Source of the DNA: Candidatus Binatia bacterium
GTDB lineage: Bacteria > Eisenbacteria > RBG-16-71-46 > SZUA-252
Length of the DNA: 62,435 nucleotides
NCBI GenBank assembly: GCA_035631035.1
Contig: DASQJL010000072.1
Span: forward strand, 1 to 62,435
Reading direction: 5' to 3'
How positions within the stretch are numbered: position 1 is the stretch's first letter; every line of letters begins with the position of its first letter. This document shows, piece after piece, positions 8,501-16,488 of this stretch. The position numbers were made by a program, and so were the translations under genes. The notes under the pieces were generated by a model, which made no database searches, was not told the origin of the DNA, and was given only the letters and a program-made list of their open reading frames with translations.

Positions 8501-9610
8501 TCAATGCGCCCCGTCGTGCACCTGCCCCACCGCGCTCGTCTTCCAGTTGAACCGCGACTTCTCGGCGGGGATCAGGGCCGGGAGCGGCATGGCGAGGTAC
8601 TGGGAGAGCGCCGCGACGTACGGCGCGTAGAGCCCCCGCAGCTCTTCGAGCCGCGCGCCCGCCTCCGCGCTCTCGTCCAGCGGCACGCCGGCGGCGGTGA
8701 GCCAGCGTCGCAGCTCGGCGATCCGATCCGGGCCGATCCGCTCGAACCCGTCCCGGAGCGGCGCCAGCCGGAACACCTGGCTCACGTCGACGAGGGTGTG
8801 CCGCCCGATGGCGAAGGTCAGCCGGGCCTGAAAGGGATCGACCCCCTCGACGCCGGCGCTCACCAGGGCGGCCGCGTCCAGCACGGAGCAGAGCGACGCC
8901 AGCCACGACTGGTTGTCGTGCTGCGACCGGAAGAACGCGAGGATGGGATAGGAGAGGTGGCTCTCGAGGATGGTGGCGGCCCCCGCCTCCCAGTCGCGGA
9001 AGAGCCGGTTCAGCTCCGCCCCGGGATTTTTGCTCTCGAAGGCCCGTCTCAGGATCTGCCCCGCCGTCGGCGGACTTCCCGCCCACTCGTCCAGCATCGT
9101 GATCCGGGCCTCGCGGGGCGAGAAGGATTGATAGAGCACCGGCACGTACGCGATCACCAGGGCCAGGAAGCCGAAGCCCAGCCCCGCCTCCAGCACCGTC
9201 AGGAAGCGCGAGAGCCCCGTCATCGGCACCACGTCCCCGAGACCCAGCGTGAAGAAGGTGCTCCCGCTCAAGTAGAGATCGGCCGGGAAGCCGCTCATGC
9301 CGCTCGATCCCTGGACCGTCGAGCCCAGCGACCAATGAAGGAGCGAGAAGCCCACGATGATTCCGGTCGCCCAGATGGCGAAGACGAGGATCAGAGAGAT
9401 CTGGGCGTAGAAGCTGAGGAAGAGCTCGCGGCGATTCCGCGCGTGGATCCCGCGGCCCAGAAACTTCCAGACCGTCCAGAGCAGGCGGAAGACCAGCCGG
9501 GAAACACGGATGTCGCCCGGCAGCCGGCGCGGCAGGAGAATCGTCTCGTAGGCGTCCCAGAGCGGGATCAGGACCAGCAGCGCGCCCGCGATCGCGGCGA
9601 GCGCGTTCAG
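8501..9610 (-). CDS. Ion channel-domain membrane protein (potassium-channel-like)
   Basis: About 369 residues. Three hydrophobic segments in the first 190 residues flank a pore region containing TLGLGDVVP, the diverged selectivity-filter form seen in the Ion_trans_2 family (canonical TVGYGD). The C-terminal 170 residues form a soluble, helix-rich domain of unknown role. No ATG, GTG or TTG fits the expected N-terminus; the frame near the start offers CTG at 9610, overlapping the sigma-factor TGA as CTGA, which is the placement used here. The true start could be a few codons away. It is translationally linked to the sigma factor gene upstream. Ion specificity is not determined. Confidence 0.75.
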   Translation of the reverse strand: MNALAAIAGALLVLIPLWDAYETILLPRRLPGDIRVSRLVFRLLWTVWKFLGRGIHARNRRELFLSFYAQISLILVFAIWATGIIVGFSLLHWSLGSTVQGSSGMSGFPADLYLSGSTFFTLGLGDVVPMTGLSRFLTVLEAGLGFGFLALVIAYVPVLYQSFSPREARITMLDEWAGSPPTAGQILRRAFESKNPGAELNRLFRDWEAGAATILESHLSYPILAFFRSQHDNQSWLASLCSVLDAAALVSAGVEGVDPFQARLTFAIGRHTLVDVSQVFRLAPLRDGFERIGPDRIAELRRWLTAAGVPLDESAEAGARLEELRGLYAPYVAALSQYLAMPLPALIPAEKSRFNWKTSAVGQVHDGAH

Positions 9611-10674
9611 TGCACCGATGGCTGCGACTCCGTCGATTCGGATTCGAGCAGGGTGCGCAGCTTGACCAGGGCGCGCTGCTCGAGCTGGCGGATCCGCTCG
9701 CGCGAGAGGCCGAACTGGGCGCCGGTTTCGGCCAGCGTGCGCGGCCGGTCGTCGAAGAAGCCGTAGCGGAAGCGCAGGATCGCCTCTTCCCGCTCGGAGA
9801 GCTGCTTCAGCACCTCGTTCACCTGCTGGTCCCGGAGCTGGAGCTCCACGATCTCGTCCAGGGTCGGCGGCTGCTCCACGGCCTCCGATTCGACCAGGCC
9901 ATGGAACGCTTCGTTCGACAGGTCCACGTCGAGCGACCGGACCGAGTGGACCAGGGTCTCGAGGCGCTTCGCCCGCGTCATGGGAACGCCCATGACCCGC
10001 GCGATCTCCTCCAGGTCGGGGGCCCGGCGCCGCTCCGTCTCCAGCCGCCGCTGCGTCGCGATGAAGCGGCGCATCATCTGGAGCACGTGGATCGGGATGC
10101 GCACCGTGCGCGACTGGTTGGCTACGCCGCGCGCGAGCGCCTGGCGGATCCACCAGGTGGCGTACGTCGCGAAATGGATGCCGCGGTCCACGTCGTAGCG
10201 GTCCACCGCGGTGATCAGTCCGAGATTCCCCTCCTCGACCAGGTCGAGGAATTCCACGCCGCGGTTCCGGTAGGCGCGCGCCTGCGAGACCACCAGGCGG
10301 AGATAGGAGAGGATGAGGCGCTTCCGCGCGTCCTCGACGCCGAGCCGCATCGAGTCCCACAGCGCACGCTCCTCGTCGCGCTGGAGGATGGGATAGCGCT
10401 GGATCTCCTTCAGGTAGCGCCGCTCCAGGTCGCCGATGCCGTGTCCGGCCTCGTCGGGAACGGGCATCTCCGGGGCGGCGGCGCCCTCGGGAAGCGCGAT
10501 CCCCTGCCGGCGGGCTTCGGCCAGGAAGAGATCGAACGCGCTCGCGTCGAAATCGGGAGAGTGGAGCAGCCGGTCGAGCGCCCCCTCGTCCAGGGAGCCC
10601 AGGGACAGGCCCTCCCGCATGGCTTCGGAGAGATCGGAGACGAACCGCCGGGGTCCCATTCCAGCCTCGCTCAA
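9607..10674 (-). CDS. Sigma-70 family RNA polymerase sigma factor (RpoD/RpoS-like)
   Basis: 355 residues with sigma regions 1.2 to 4.2. Region 2 contains NLGLITAVDRYDVDRG and the promoter-melting FATYATWWIRQAL; region 3 follows; region 4 carries LRFRYGFFDD and the helix-turn-helix GLSRERIRQLEQRAL. There is no long region 1.1, as in RpoS or group 2 factors. TTG at 10674 overlaps the acylphosphatase stop (TTGA); ATG at 10659 has a slightly better ribosome site and shortens the protein by five residues. The gene lies downstream of surE and pcm, the genomic place of rpoS in proteobacteria, which suggests a stationary-phase or stress factor. It could instead be one of several housekeeping-like paralogues. 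Confidence 0.88.
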   Translation of the reverse strand: MSEAGMGPRRFVSDLSEAMREGLSLGSLDEGALDRLLHSPDFDASAFDLFLAEARRQGIALPEGAAAPEMPVPDEAGHGIGDLERRYLKEIQRYPILQRDEERALWDSMRLGVEDARKRLILSYLRLVVSQARAYRNRGVEFLDLVEEGNLGLITAVDRYDVDRGIHFATYATWWIRQALARGVANQSRTVRIPIHVLQMMRRFIATQRRLETERRRAPDLEEIARVMGVPMTRAKRLETLVHSVRSLDVDLSNEAFHGLVESEAVEQPPTLDEIVELQLRDQQVNEVLKQLSEREEAILRFRYGFFDDRPRTLAETGAQFGLSRERIRQLEQRALVKLRTLLESESTESQPSVH

Positions 10675-10985
10675 GTCCGGATGACGAAGTCGCGAGCGCC
10701 TTGCGCCGAGAGCCAGCGCACGGTCACGTCGCGGACGCGCGCGGCGGGGGGACCCTGGTGAAGGTCGAGCAGGTACGCCCGGAGCATCGCGTCCGGGCCC
10801 TCGGCGTCGACCTCGACGCCGCCCGAAGGCAGGTTCCGGACCGAGCCCGCGAGCCCTCGGGCGCGAGCCCGCTCCTGGGCGAAGAAACGGTAGCCGACCC
10901 CCTGCACCCTTCCCGCGACGACCGCCACGAAGCGGGCGCGCGGCCCATCGGCCCGGGATGCGGCCGCTTCACGCGGCGCCGTCAT
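10671..10985 (-). CDS. acyP: Acylphosphatase
   Basis: 104 residues. VAGRVQGVGYRFFAQ is the acylphosphatase signature with the catalytic Arg, and RNLPSGGVEVDAEG contains the catalytic Asn. The enzyme hydrolyses carboxyl-phosphate bonds such as acetyl phosphate or carbamoyl phosphate in the cytoplasm. An N-terminal extension of about 18 residues precedes the core. ATG at 10985 has a GGAGG ribosome site only about 10 nt from the 3' end of tRNA-Pro(CGG), so its leader must be very short after tRNA processing. Its stop overlaps the sigma-factor start. Confidence 0.93.
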   Translation of the reverse strand: MTAPREAAASRADGPRARFVAVVAGRVQGVGYRFFAQERARARGLAGSVRNLPSGGVEVDAEGPDAMLRAYLLDLHQGPPAARVRDVTVRWLSAQGARDFVIRT

Positions 10986-11006
10986 GCTGGGCCTCCGACA
11001 AAAAAA

Positions 11007-11080
11007 TCGGGGCGAGAGGATTTGAACCTCCGACCCCCTGGTCCCGAACCAGGTGCTCTACCAGGCTGAGCCACGCCCCG
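11007..11080 (-). tRNA. tRNA-Pro (anticodon CGG)
   Basis: Cloverleaf on the minus strand: acceptor stem CGGGGCG/CGCCCCG, D arm, anticodon stem CCTGG/CCAGG with loop TTCGGGA giving CGG, and a GGTTCAAATCC T arm. The 3' CCA is not encoded; the discriminator A is followed at once by a run of Ts (10999-11006 region on this strand). It sits between pcm and acyP. Confidence 0.95.
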
Positions 11081-11113
11081 ATCGAATCGAGTCTTATGGA
11101 AGTCAAAGGATAT

Positions 11114-11128
11114 CCCCTCGCGGAGGGG
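11114..11128 (-). terminator. Weak hairpin downstream of pcm, upstream of tRNA-Pro
   Basis: Reading leftwards, a 6-bp stem (CCCCTC/GAGGGG, 3-nt loop) lies 44 nt after the pcm stop and is followed by ATATCCTTT. It could attenuate readthrough from pcm into the tRNA. The T-run is weak. Confidence 0.3.
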
Positions 11129-11171
11129 GTCGCCTTTGCCGGGGCAGTGTAGCAACCCCTCCGCCGCCGGG

Positions 11172-11846
11172 TCAACGGGACTCGCGCCGCTCCCAGGCAT
11201 CCCTTCCGATCAGCGGCACGAAGGCGCACCCGCACAGCTCGCGGCGCTGCCATCCCGTCTCGGTGCGGACCGCCTTCACCAGCATCTGGTTCTCCCCCAC
11301 CCCGATCGGCATGACCACAATGCCCCCGGGCTTCAGCTGCTCGTCCAGGAAGTGCGGCATGCGCGGAGCGCCCGCCGCGATCAGCACGCGGTCGAACGGC
11401 GCCATCTCGCGCCATCCGACCGATCCGTCGGCGATGCGGAAGACGATGTTCGTGTAACCCATCGTCGTGAGCCGGTCGCGGGCGGCGACCCCCACCGACG
11501 CGATCCGCTCGACCGTGAAGACGCGGTCGGCCAGCTCGGCCAGGATCGCCGTCTGGTACCCCGATCCGGTGCCGATCTCGAGGATCTTCTCCTCGCCGTT
11601 CAGCTCCAGCGCCTGGGTCATCAGGGCGACCATGTAGGGCTGCGAGATCGTCTGCGACGCTCCGATCGGGAGCGCGCTGTCGCTGTAGGCCTTGGCCTCC
11701 AGCGCCTCGTCCACGAAGAGGTGGCGCGGCATCGCCTCCATGATCCGGAGCACGTGCGGGTCGTGGATGCCCCGCTCGCGCAGCTGCGACTGCACCATGC
11801 GCCGCCGGGCGGCGCCCTGCTCGGACGGATTCATCTCATTCGTCAT
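11172..11846 (-). CDS. pcm: Protein-L-isoaspartate O-methyltransferase
   Basis: 224 residues. Motif I LEIGTGSGYQTAILAEL binds S-adenosylmethionine, and GASQTISQPYMVALM is the isoaspartyl-specific loop. The enzyme methylates isoaspartyl residues in damaged proteins as the first repair step. ATG at 11846 overlaps the surE stop by 11 bp; a second ATG at 11834 is also possible. The surE-pcm pairing is conserved across many Gram-negative bacteria and is linked to survival in stationary phase. Confidence 0.95.
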   Translation of the reverse strand: MTNEMNPSEQGAARRRMVQSQLRERGIHDPHVLRIMEAMPRHLFVDEALEAKAYSDSALPIGASQTISQPYMVALMTQALELNGEEKILEIGTGSGYQTAILAELADRVFTVERIASVGVAARDRLTTMGYTNIVFRIADGSVGWREMAPFDRVLIAAGAPRMPHFLDEQLKPGGIVVMPIGVGENQMLVKAVRTETGWQRRELCGCAFVPLIGRDAWERRESR

Positions 11847-12588
11847 GGATCGCGAGCCCCATCGTTTCCAGCTCGACGATCGCCTTGTAGTCGTTCACGT
11901 CGAACGAGAGCGGCGTCACCGACACGTAGCCGTGCGAGACCGCGTGGAAGTCGCTCGCCTCGTCGGGGTCCCAGGTCGGGTTCTCCCCTCCGATCCAATA
12001 GTACGACTTTCCCCGCGGGTCGGTCTTCTCGACGATCACGTCGTGGAAGACGCGGCGCCCGAGCCGCGCCACGCGCAGGCCCCGGATCTCGCCGTACGGC
12101 AGCGGCGGGATGTTCACGTTGAGGCACATCCCCGGCGTGAGCCCGCGCGCGAGGAGCAGCCGGACCAGCGCCGCCGCGACCCGTCCGGCCGCCGCGAAGT
12201 CGGTCGGCTCCCAGGTCGCGAGCGAGAAGGCGATCGAGGGGATCCCGAGGAACGATCCCTCACTGGCCGCCGACACGGTGCCCGAGTAGAGCACGTCGTT
12301 CCCCATGTTGGGGCCGTGGTTGATGCCGGAGACGATCAGCCTCGGCGGCTCCTTCAGGAACCCGTGGACGGCGAGGAGGACGCAGTCGGTGGGCGTGCCA
12401 TCCACGCTCAGGATTCCCGGGCCGGTCTTCCGCAGGCGGAGCGGACGATGGAGCGTGAGCGAGTGGCTGGTCGCGCTCTGCTCCCGGTCGGGGGCGATGA
12501 TCGTCACCTCGCCGAGGGGGCGCATCGCGTCGGCGAGGGTGCGGAGCCCCTCGGCCGCGATGCCGTCGTCGTTCGTGACCAGGATCAT
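11836..12588 (-). CDS. surE: 5'/3'-nucleotidase SurE
   Basis: 250 residues starting MILVTNDDGI, the SurE metal-binding signature with the paired Asp. SATSHSLTLHRPLRL and SGINHGPNMG carry further conserved metal ligands and the substrate-site Asn. It is a divalent-metal phosphatase acting on nucleoside monophosphates in the cytoplasm. ATG at 12588 overlaps the upstream glycosyltransferase stop (ATGA). It is followed by pcm with an 11-bp overlap. Confidence 0.96.
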   Translation of the reverse strand: MILVTNDDGIAAEGLRTLADAMRPLGEVTIIAPDREQSATSHSLTLHRPLRLRKTGPGILSVDGTPTDCVLLAVHGFLKEPPRLIVSGINHGPNMGNDVLYSGTVSAASEGSFLGIPSIAFSLATWEPTDFAAAGRVAAALVRLLLARGLTPGMCLNVNIPPLPYGEIRGLRVARLGRRVFHDVIVEKTDPRGKSYYWIGGENPTWDPDEASDFHAVSHGYVSVTPLSFDVNDYKAIVELETMGLAIHDE

Positions 12589-13247
12589 CGGAAGAGGTGA
12601 CGCAGCACGAAGCGGACGAACCGCACGGTGTCGCGGACGGGGCGGATGTGGCTCCCCGGCGCGTTGTAGAGGGTGGGGATCCCGACCGCGGCGATCCGGA
12701 ACCCCGCGCGCGCGGCGGCAACCAGGAACTCCGACTCGTACTCGAAGCGGCGCGCCTCGGGACGCACCCGGCGCAGCACGGGAGCGCGGATCGCGCGGTA
12801 GCCCGACTGCGAGTCCTCGATCGGCGTGCGCGCGAGGCGCGACACCCACCAGCTCGTCACGTCGTTGGTCACGCGCCTTAGCCAGGGCATCCCCTCCCGG
12901 CTCTGGAGGCGGGAGCCGACGACCAGGTCGGCGCCCGCGAGCCCGGCCAGAAGCCGCGGCGCCCAGGCGGGATCGTGCTGCCCGTCGGCGTCCAGGGCGA
13001 GGACCGCGTCGGCCCCGCGACGGACCGCCTCGTCGAAGCCGGTCTGCAGCGCGGCCCCCTTCCCCTGGTTCAGCGTGTGCCGGATCACTTCGGCGCCCGC
13101 CTCCCTCGCGCGCGCTCCCGTCTCATCGCACGAGCCGTCGTCCACGACGAGGATGGTCGCTTCGGGAAGGGTCGTCTTGAGGCCTCGTACCACCGGGCCG
13201 ACGGTGCCCGCCGCGTCGCGCGCGGGAATCACCGCGCAGACGCGCAT
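12585..13247 (-). CDS. Family 2 glycosyltransferase (dolichyl-phosphate-mannose synthase-like)
   Basis: 220 residues, single GT-A domain: VIPARDAAGTVGPVV at the N-terminus, VVDDGSCDET for nucleotide-sugar binding, LNQGKGAALQTG and LDADGQHDP with the DxD metal site. This is the DPM1/DPG-synthase class, which usually moves a sugar from a nucleotide donor to polyprenyl phosphate or lipid. There are no C-terminal membrane helices. ATG at 13247 overlaps the acyltransferase stop (TGATG). The pairing with an LpxL-like acyltransferase hints at outer-membrane glycolipid work; the sugar is unknown. Confidence 0.85.
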   Translation of the reverse strand: MRVCAVIPARDAAGTVGPVVRGLKTTLPEATILVVDDGSCDETGARAREAGAEVIRHTLNQGKGAALQTGFDEAVRRGADAVLALDADGQHDPAWAPRLLAGLAGADLVVGSRLQSREGMPWLRRVTNDVTSWWVSRLARTPIEDSQSGYRAIRAPVLRRVRPEARRFEYESEFLVAAARAGFRIAAVGIPTLYNAPGSHIRPVRDTVRFVRFVLRHLFR

Positions 13248-14158
13248 CAGCGGACGCGGCTCCGCGCGAGGGAGCGTTCCCGCGCGGAGCGGCCGCGCGG
13301 CTCCTGGCGCGCGCTGCGGATGCTCCAGTCGAACCACTGCGTCGGATGGGCGCGGACGTGACCGTCGAAGAAGCGAGACAGCGAAGCGAGGGCCTCCTCC
13401 ACGGAGAGGCCGCCCCGCTCCGGATCGAGGGTGAACGGCGCGTGGAAGCGGACCGCGATCTGCCCGTCGGCATCCCGCCACGCGGCTCCCGGGAGCACCT
13501 GGGCTCCCGCGCGCTGCGCCAGCCGGAGCGGGGCGGCATCCACGGCGACGAGCCGCTCGCCCAAGGGCGTCGTCTCCGGAGCGGCGGGCCGCCACGAGCG
13601 ATCGGCGAGCGCCGCGATCCAACCCCCCGCGCGAAGCCGCCGGAGGGCCTCGACCGCGGGCCGCCCGCCCCCCAGCGTGCGCACGCCGAAGGCGGCGCGC
13701 CGCGAGCGGAAGAAGCGCTCCACCGCTTCCAGGCGGTGGGGCGCCGAGAGCGCCTCCATGGGGCCGACCTCGCGCGCCAGCCACCAAAGCGCCATTTCCC
13801 AGGGGCCGAAGTGTCCGCTCACGACGAGGGTCGGAGCCTGGGCCGCGCGCGCCGCGGCGAGATGGCGTGCGGCCTCGGCGTCCAGGCGGACGGCGGGGAC
13901 GCGGGCGCCTCCCCCGCGCGCCGCGAGGAAGTCGCGGAGCGCCCAGGCGAAGGCGCGGAAGGTCTCGCGCGCGGGCGGAGGGGGTCCGCCGAGGCCGGCG
14001 GCGCGCCACGCGCGCCCGACGCGGTGCGACGCCTCGCGCGCGCGGGAGGGATGCGTGGAGACGTAGACGTCGGCAATCCACGCCGCCATCCGGTCGGTCA
14101 TCCAGACCGGCAGGCGGCGCGCCGCGATCGAGGCGATGTGGTAGCCCAGATCCGTCAT
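13247..14158 (-). CDS. LpxL/HtrB-type lysophospholipid (lipid A) acyltransferase homologue
   Basis: 303 residues. [11 protein letters not shown] contains the HX4E catalytic motif of the LpxL/HtrB family, and HPTQWFDW near the C-terminus is the family's late conserved block (compare PEQYMW in lipid A acyltransferases). Family members add a secondary fatty acyl chain to Kdo2-lipid A or related lipids at the inner membrane. ATG at 14158 is preceded by GGGGGAG; in-frame codons upstream have no support. First gene of the acyltransferase-GT2-surE-pcm run. The acceptor lipid is inferred. Confidence 0.78.
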   Translation of the reverse strand: MTDLGYHIASIAARRLPVWMTDRMAAWIADVYVSTHPSRAREASHRVGRAWRAAGLGGPPPPARETFRAFAWALRDFLAARGGGARVPAVRLDAEAARHLAAARAAQAPTLVVSGHFGPWEMALWWLAREVGPMEALSAPHRLEAVERFFRSRRAAFGVRTLGGGRPAVEALRRLRAGGWIAALADRSWRPAAPETTPLGERLVAVDAAPLRLAQRAGAQVLPGAAWRDADGQIAVRFHAPFTLDPERGGLSVEEALASLSRFFDGHVRAHPTQWFDWSIRSARQEPRGRSARERSLARSRVR

Positions 14159-14261
14159 GCTCCCCCACGGAAACGGCGGGCCGGCGGCGCGCGGCGCCGG
14201 GCCCCGAAACACGGACGCCCCGGACGGTTCGCGCCGGGGCGAGGGACAGCGGGAATCAAAA

Positions 14262-14338
14262 TGGTCGGGGCGACAGGATTTGAACCTGCGACCACCTCCA
14301 CCCCAAGGAGGTGCGCTACCGGGCTGCGCTACGCCCCG
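14262..14338 (-). tRNA. tRNA-Pro (anticodon GGG)
   Basis: Cloverleaf on the minus strand: acceptor CGGGGCG/CGCCCCG, anticodon stem CCTCC/GGAGG with loop TTGGGGT giving GGG, and a GGTTCAAATCC T arm. The 3' CCA is encoded (14264-14262). Located between the MerR gene and the lipid acyltransferase gene. The acceptor stem equals that of the other tRNA-Pro in the window. Confidence 0.95.
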
Positions 14339-14439
14339 ACCCGAAGCCGGCGGCGACGATCGGCCTCAGGTCCATCCTACACGAGGGCGCCTCGCGGCGA
14401 CAAGTCGCCCCCGGCCGGCGCCGCGCACCGTGCGGGCGC

Positions 14440-14823
14440 CTAGCGCCCGCGGGCGCGCTTCGTCATGTCCTGCTTCAGCATCTGGAGCAGCGACTCCATG
14501 TCCTTCTTGAGGGATCGGATCGTCTCCTCCTTGTCGAATTTGGTGAACGGGAGCTCGATCTGGTCCTTGCCGTCCTGCTTGTCGTCCAGGATCTTCCGCC
14601 GCGCGCCGGCGATCGTGAACCGCTGGTCGTAGAGGAGCTGCTTGATGTCGAACAGCACCTCGATGTCCCGCTTCCGGTACATGCGCGCGCCGCCGCGCCC
14701 CTTGCGCGGGTGGAGCATCTTGAACTGGGTCTCCCAGTAGCGCAGCACGTGGGGTTTGACGCCCACCAAGTCGCTCACTTCGCTGATCGAGTAGTAGAGT
14801 TTTCCGGTCGGAAGCGACTTCAC
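14440..14823 (-). CDS. MerR-family transcriptional regulator
   Basis: 127 residues. The N-terminal winged helix-turn-helix ([25 protein letters not shown]) and wing ([27 protein letters not shown]) are MerR-type. The C-terminal part is a basic/acidic coiled-coil that ends soon after, with no effector domain, as in the MerR proteins found beside ihfA, surE and tRNA-Pro in deltaproteobacteria. GTG at 14823 has a near-perfect AGGAGGTGA ribosome site that overlaps the gpsA stop. Target genes are unknown. Confidence 0.88.
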   Translation of the reverse strand: MKSLPTGKLYYSISEVSDLVGVKPHVLRYWETQFKMLHPRKGRGGARMYRKRDIEVLFDIKQLLYDQRFTIAGARRKILDDKQDGKDQIELPFTKFDKEETIRSLKKDMESLLQMLKQDMTKRARGR

Positions 14824-14827
14824 GGGT

Positions 14828-15853
14828 TCACCTCCTCGAAACGGTTCGGGCCTCCGGTTTGAGATCGCGCGTCAAGAGCTCGCGCATGGCCGATCGGGCA
14901 CTCTTTCCTTCGTACAGGATTGCGCGCACCTGCTCCGCGATCGGGAGCTCGATGCCGAGCCGCGCCGCGAGGTCCACCGCCGCCTGCGCGGTGCCGACCC
15001 CCTCGGCCACCATCGGCGACGCCGCCAGCGCCTCAGCGAGGGTGGCGCCGCGTCCGACCGCCTCGCCCAGGCGGCGGTTCCGGCTGTGTCGGCTGGTCGC
15101 CGTCGCGATCAGGTCCCCCATCCCGGCGAGACCCGAGAAGGTCTCCGGGCGCGCGCCCAGCGCCTCGCCGAGCCGCGCGATCTCGGCAAGGCCGCGGGTC
15201 AAGAGCGCTCCCTTGGTCGAATCGCCGAAGCCCAGCCCGTCGCTGATCCCCGCCGCGATCGCGACGACGTTCTTCAGGGCGACAGCGATCTCGACGCCCA
15301 GCACGTCGTCGTTGGTGTAGACGCGAAACGTCTCGCTGGAGAAGGCCTCCTGCACTGACGCGGCGCGCGCGTGATCCCGGCACGCGGCGACGACGGCGGT
15401 CGGAATGCCGCGCGCCACCTCCTCGGCGTGGCTCGGCCCCGCGAGCACGACCGGATCGCTGCCGAGCGGCGCCGGCAGCGTCTCCTGCGCGACCTCGCTC
15501 ATCCGGCGGTGCGTGTCCTGCTCCAGCCCCTTCGTCGCGATCACGGCGAGCCGGGCCGCGGCGAGCGCCGTCTTCTCCGCGGCCAGGCGCGTCGCGGTCG
15601 CGCGGAGCGCGTGCGAGGGGGTGGCGAAGAGAACCGTGGCGCAGCCGGTGGCGGCCTCGGCGAGGTCGGAGGTGATCGCGACCGCTTCGGGGATCGCCAC
15701 GCCGGGGAGAAACAGGTCGTTCCGCCGATCGCGCCGCATCCGCTCGGCGAGATCGGCCTCGTAGACCCAGAGGCGGACCGCGTGCCCGTTCTTCACGAGG
15801 AGGGCCGCCAGCGCCGTGCCCCAGCCTCCGCCTCCGATCACCGCGACGTTCAC
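14828..15853 (-). CDS. gpsA: NAD(P)-dependent glycerol-3-phosphate dehydrogenase
   Basis: 341 residues. VIGGGGWGTALA is the Rossmann dinucleotide motif, NDLFLPGV, VLAGPSHAEEVARG and the catalytic-Lys region EIAVALKNVVAIAAGISDGLGFGDSTKGALLTRGL follow in the order expected. It reduces dihydroxyacetone phosphate to sn-glycerol 3-phosphate for phospholipid synthesis. GTG at 15853 overlaps the plsY stop (GTGA), so its product and the acyltransferase that uses it are translated together. Confidence 0.95.
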   Translation of the reverse strand: MNVAVIGGGGWGTALAALLVKNGHAVRLWVYEADLAERMRRDRRNDLFLPGVAIPEAVAITSDLAEAATGCATVLFATPSHALRATATRLAAEKTALAAARLAVIATKGLEQDTHRRMSEVAQETLPAPLGSDPVVLAGPSHAEEVARGIPTAVVAACRDHARAASVQEAFSSETFRVYTNDDVLGVEIAVALKNVVAIAAGISDGLGFGDSTKGALLTRGLAEIARLGEALGARPETFSGLAGMGDLIATATSRHSRNRRLGEAVGRGATLAEALAASPMVAEGVGTAQAAVDLAARLGIELPIAEQVRAILYEGKSARSAMRELLTRDLKPEARTVSRR

Positions 15854-16455
15854 GGCTTCGCTCCCTTCCCCCCGAAGCTGGGCGCCTCGTTTCCCGCGGC
15901 GAGCCGGCGGATGTTCGGGATGTGCCGGATCACGACGAGAAGCGCCACCAGGATGCCGGCGACGACCCGGGCCAGGCGATACTCGTCGTGCGGAGCGAGC
16001 CACAGCACGAGGAGCGGATACGCGATCGCGGCGCCCAGGGAGCCCACCGACACGCGGCGCGACAGCGCGAAGAGAACGATCCAGATCGCGAGGGCGAGCA
16101 GGGCCGGGACCGGAAGGATCGCGAGGAAGACGCCGAGGCTGGTGGCCACGCCGCGCCCTCCCTTGAAACGGGCCCAGGGGGAGAAGACGTGGCCGAGGAT
16201 GGCCGCCGCTCCGGCCGCGAGCGCGGTCGGGACGTGGCCCTGGCCCAGCAGCGCCGCCACCGCGCCCTTCGCGGTGTCGATCGCGAAGACGAGGCCGCCC
16301 CATCGCGGGCCCAGCCCGCGGATCGCGTTCGTCGCGCCGATGTTCCCGCTTCCGACCTTGCGAAGGTCGACGCCGCGGACGCGCGCGATCCAGAGGCCCG
16401 AAGGGATCGAGCCCAGAAGGAAGCCCAGGATGACGGGGATGGGATGGAACGGAAT
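15850..16455 (-). CDS. plsY: Glycerol-3-phosphate acyltransferase PlsY (non-canonical start)
   Basis: About 201 residues with the three PlsY signatures: LLGSIPSG near the N-terminus, GSGNIGATNAIRG, and FKGGRGVATSLGVFL, on a polytopic membrane protein. It transfers an acyl group from acyl phosphate to glycerol 3-phosphate. The in-frame region between the upstream TAG (16489) and the first conserved motif has no ATG, GTG or TTG. The likeliest start is ATT at 16455, 6 nt after a GGGGGAA ribosome-site sequence; CTG further in is the alternative. The first in-frame ATG (16260) would remove two of the three motifs. Confidence 0.88.
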   Translation of the reverse strand: MPFHPIPVILGFLLGSIPSGLWIARVRGVDLRKVGSGNIGATNAIRGLGPRWGGLVFAIDTAKGAVAALLGQGHVPTALAAGAAAILGHVFSPWARFKGGRGVATSLGVFLAILPVPALLALAIWIVLFALSRRVSVGSLGAAIAYPLLVLWLAPHDEYRLARVVAGILVALLVVIRHIPNIRRLAAGNEAPSFGGKGAKP

Positions 16456-16488
16456 CGCGATTTCCCCCGAACCGGACCCGAGTTCGAA

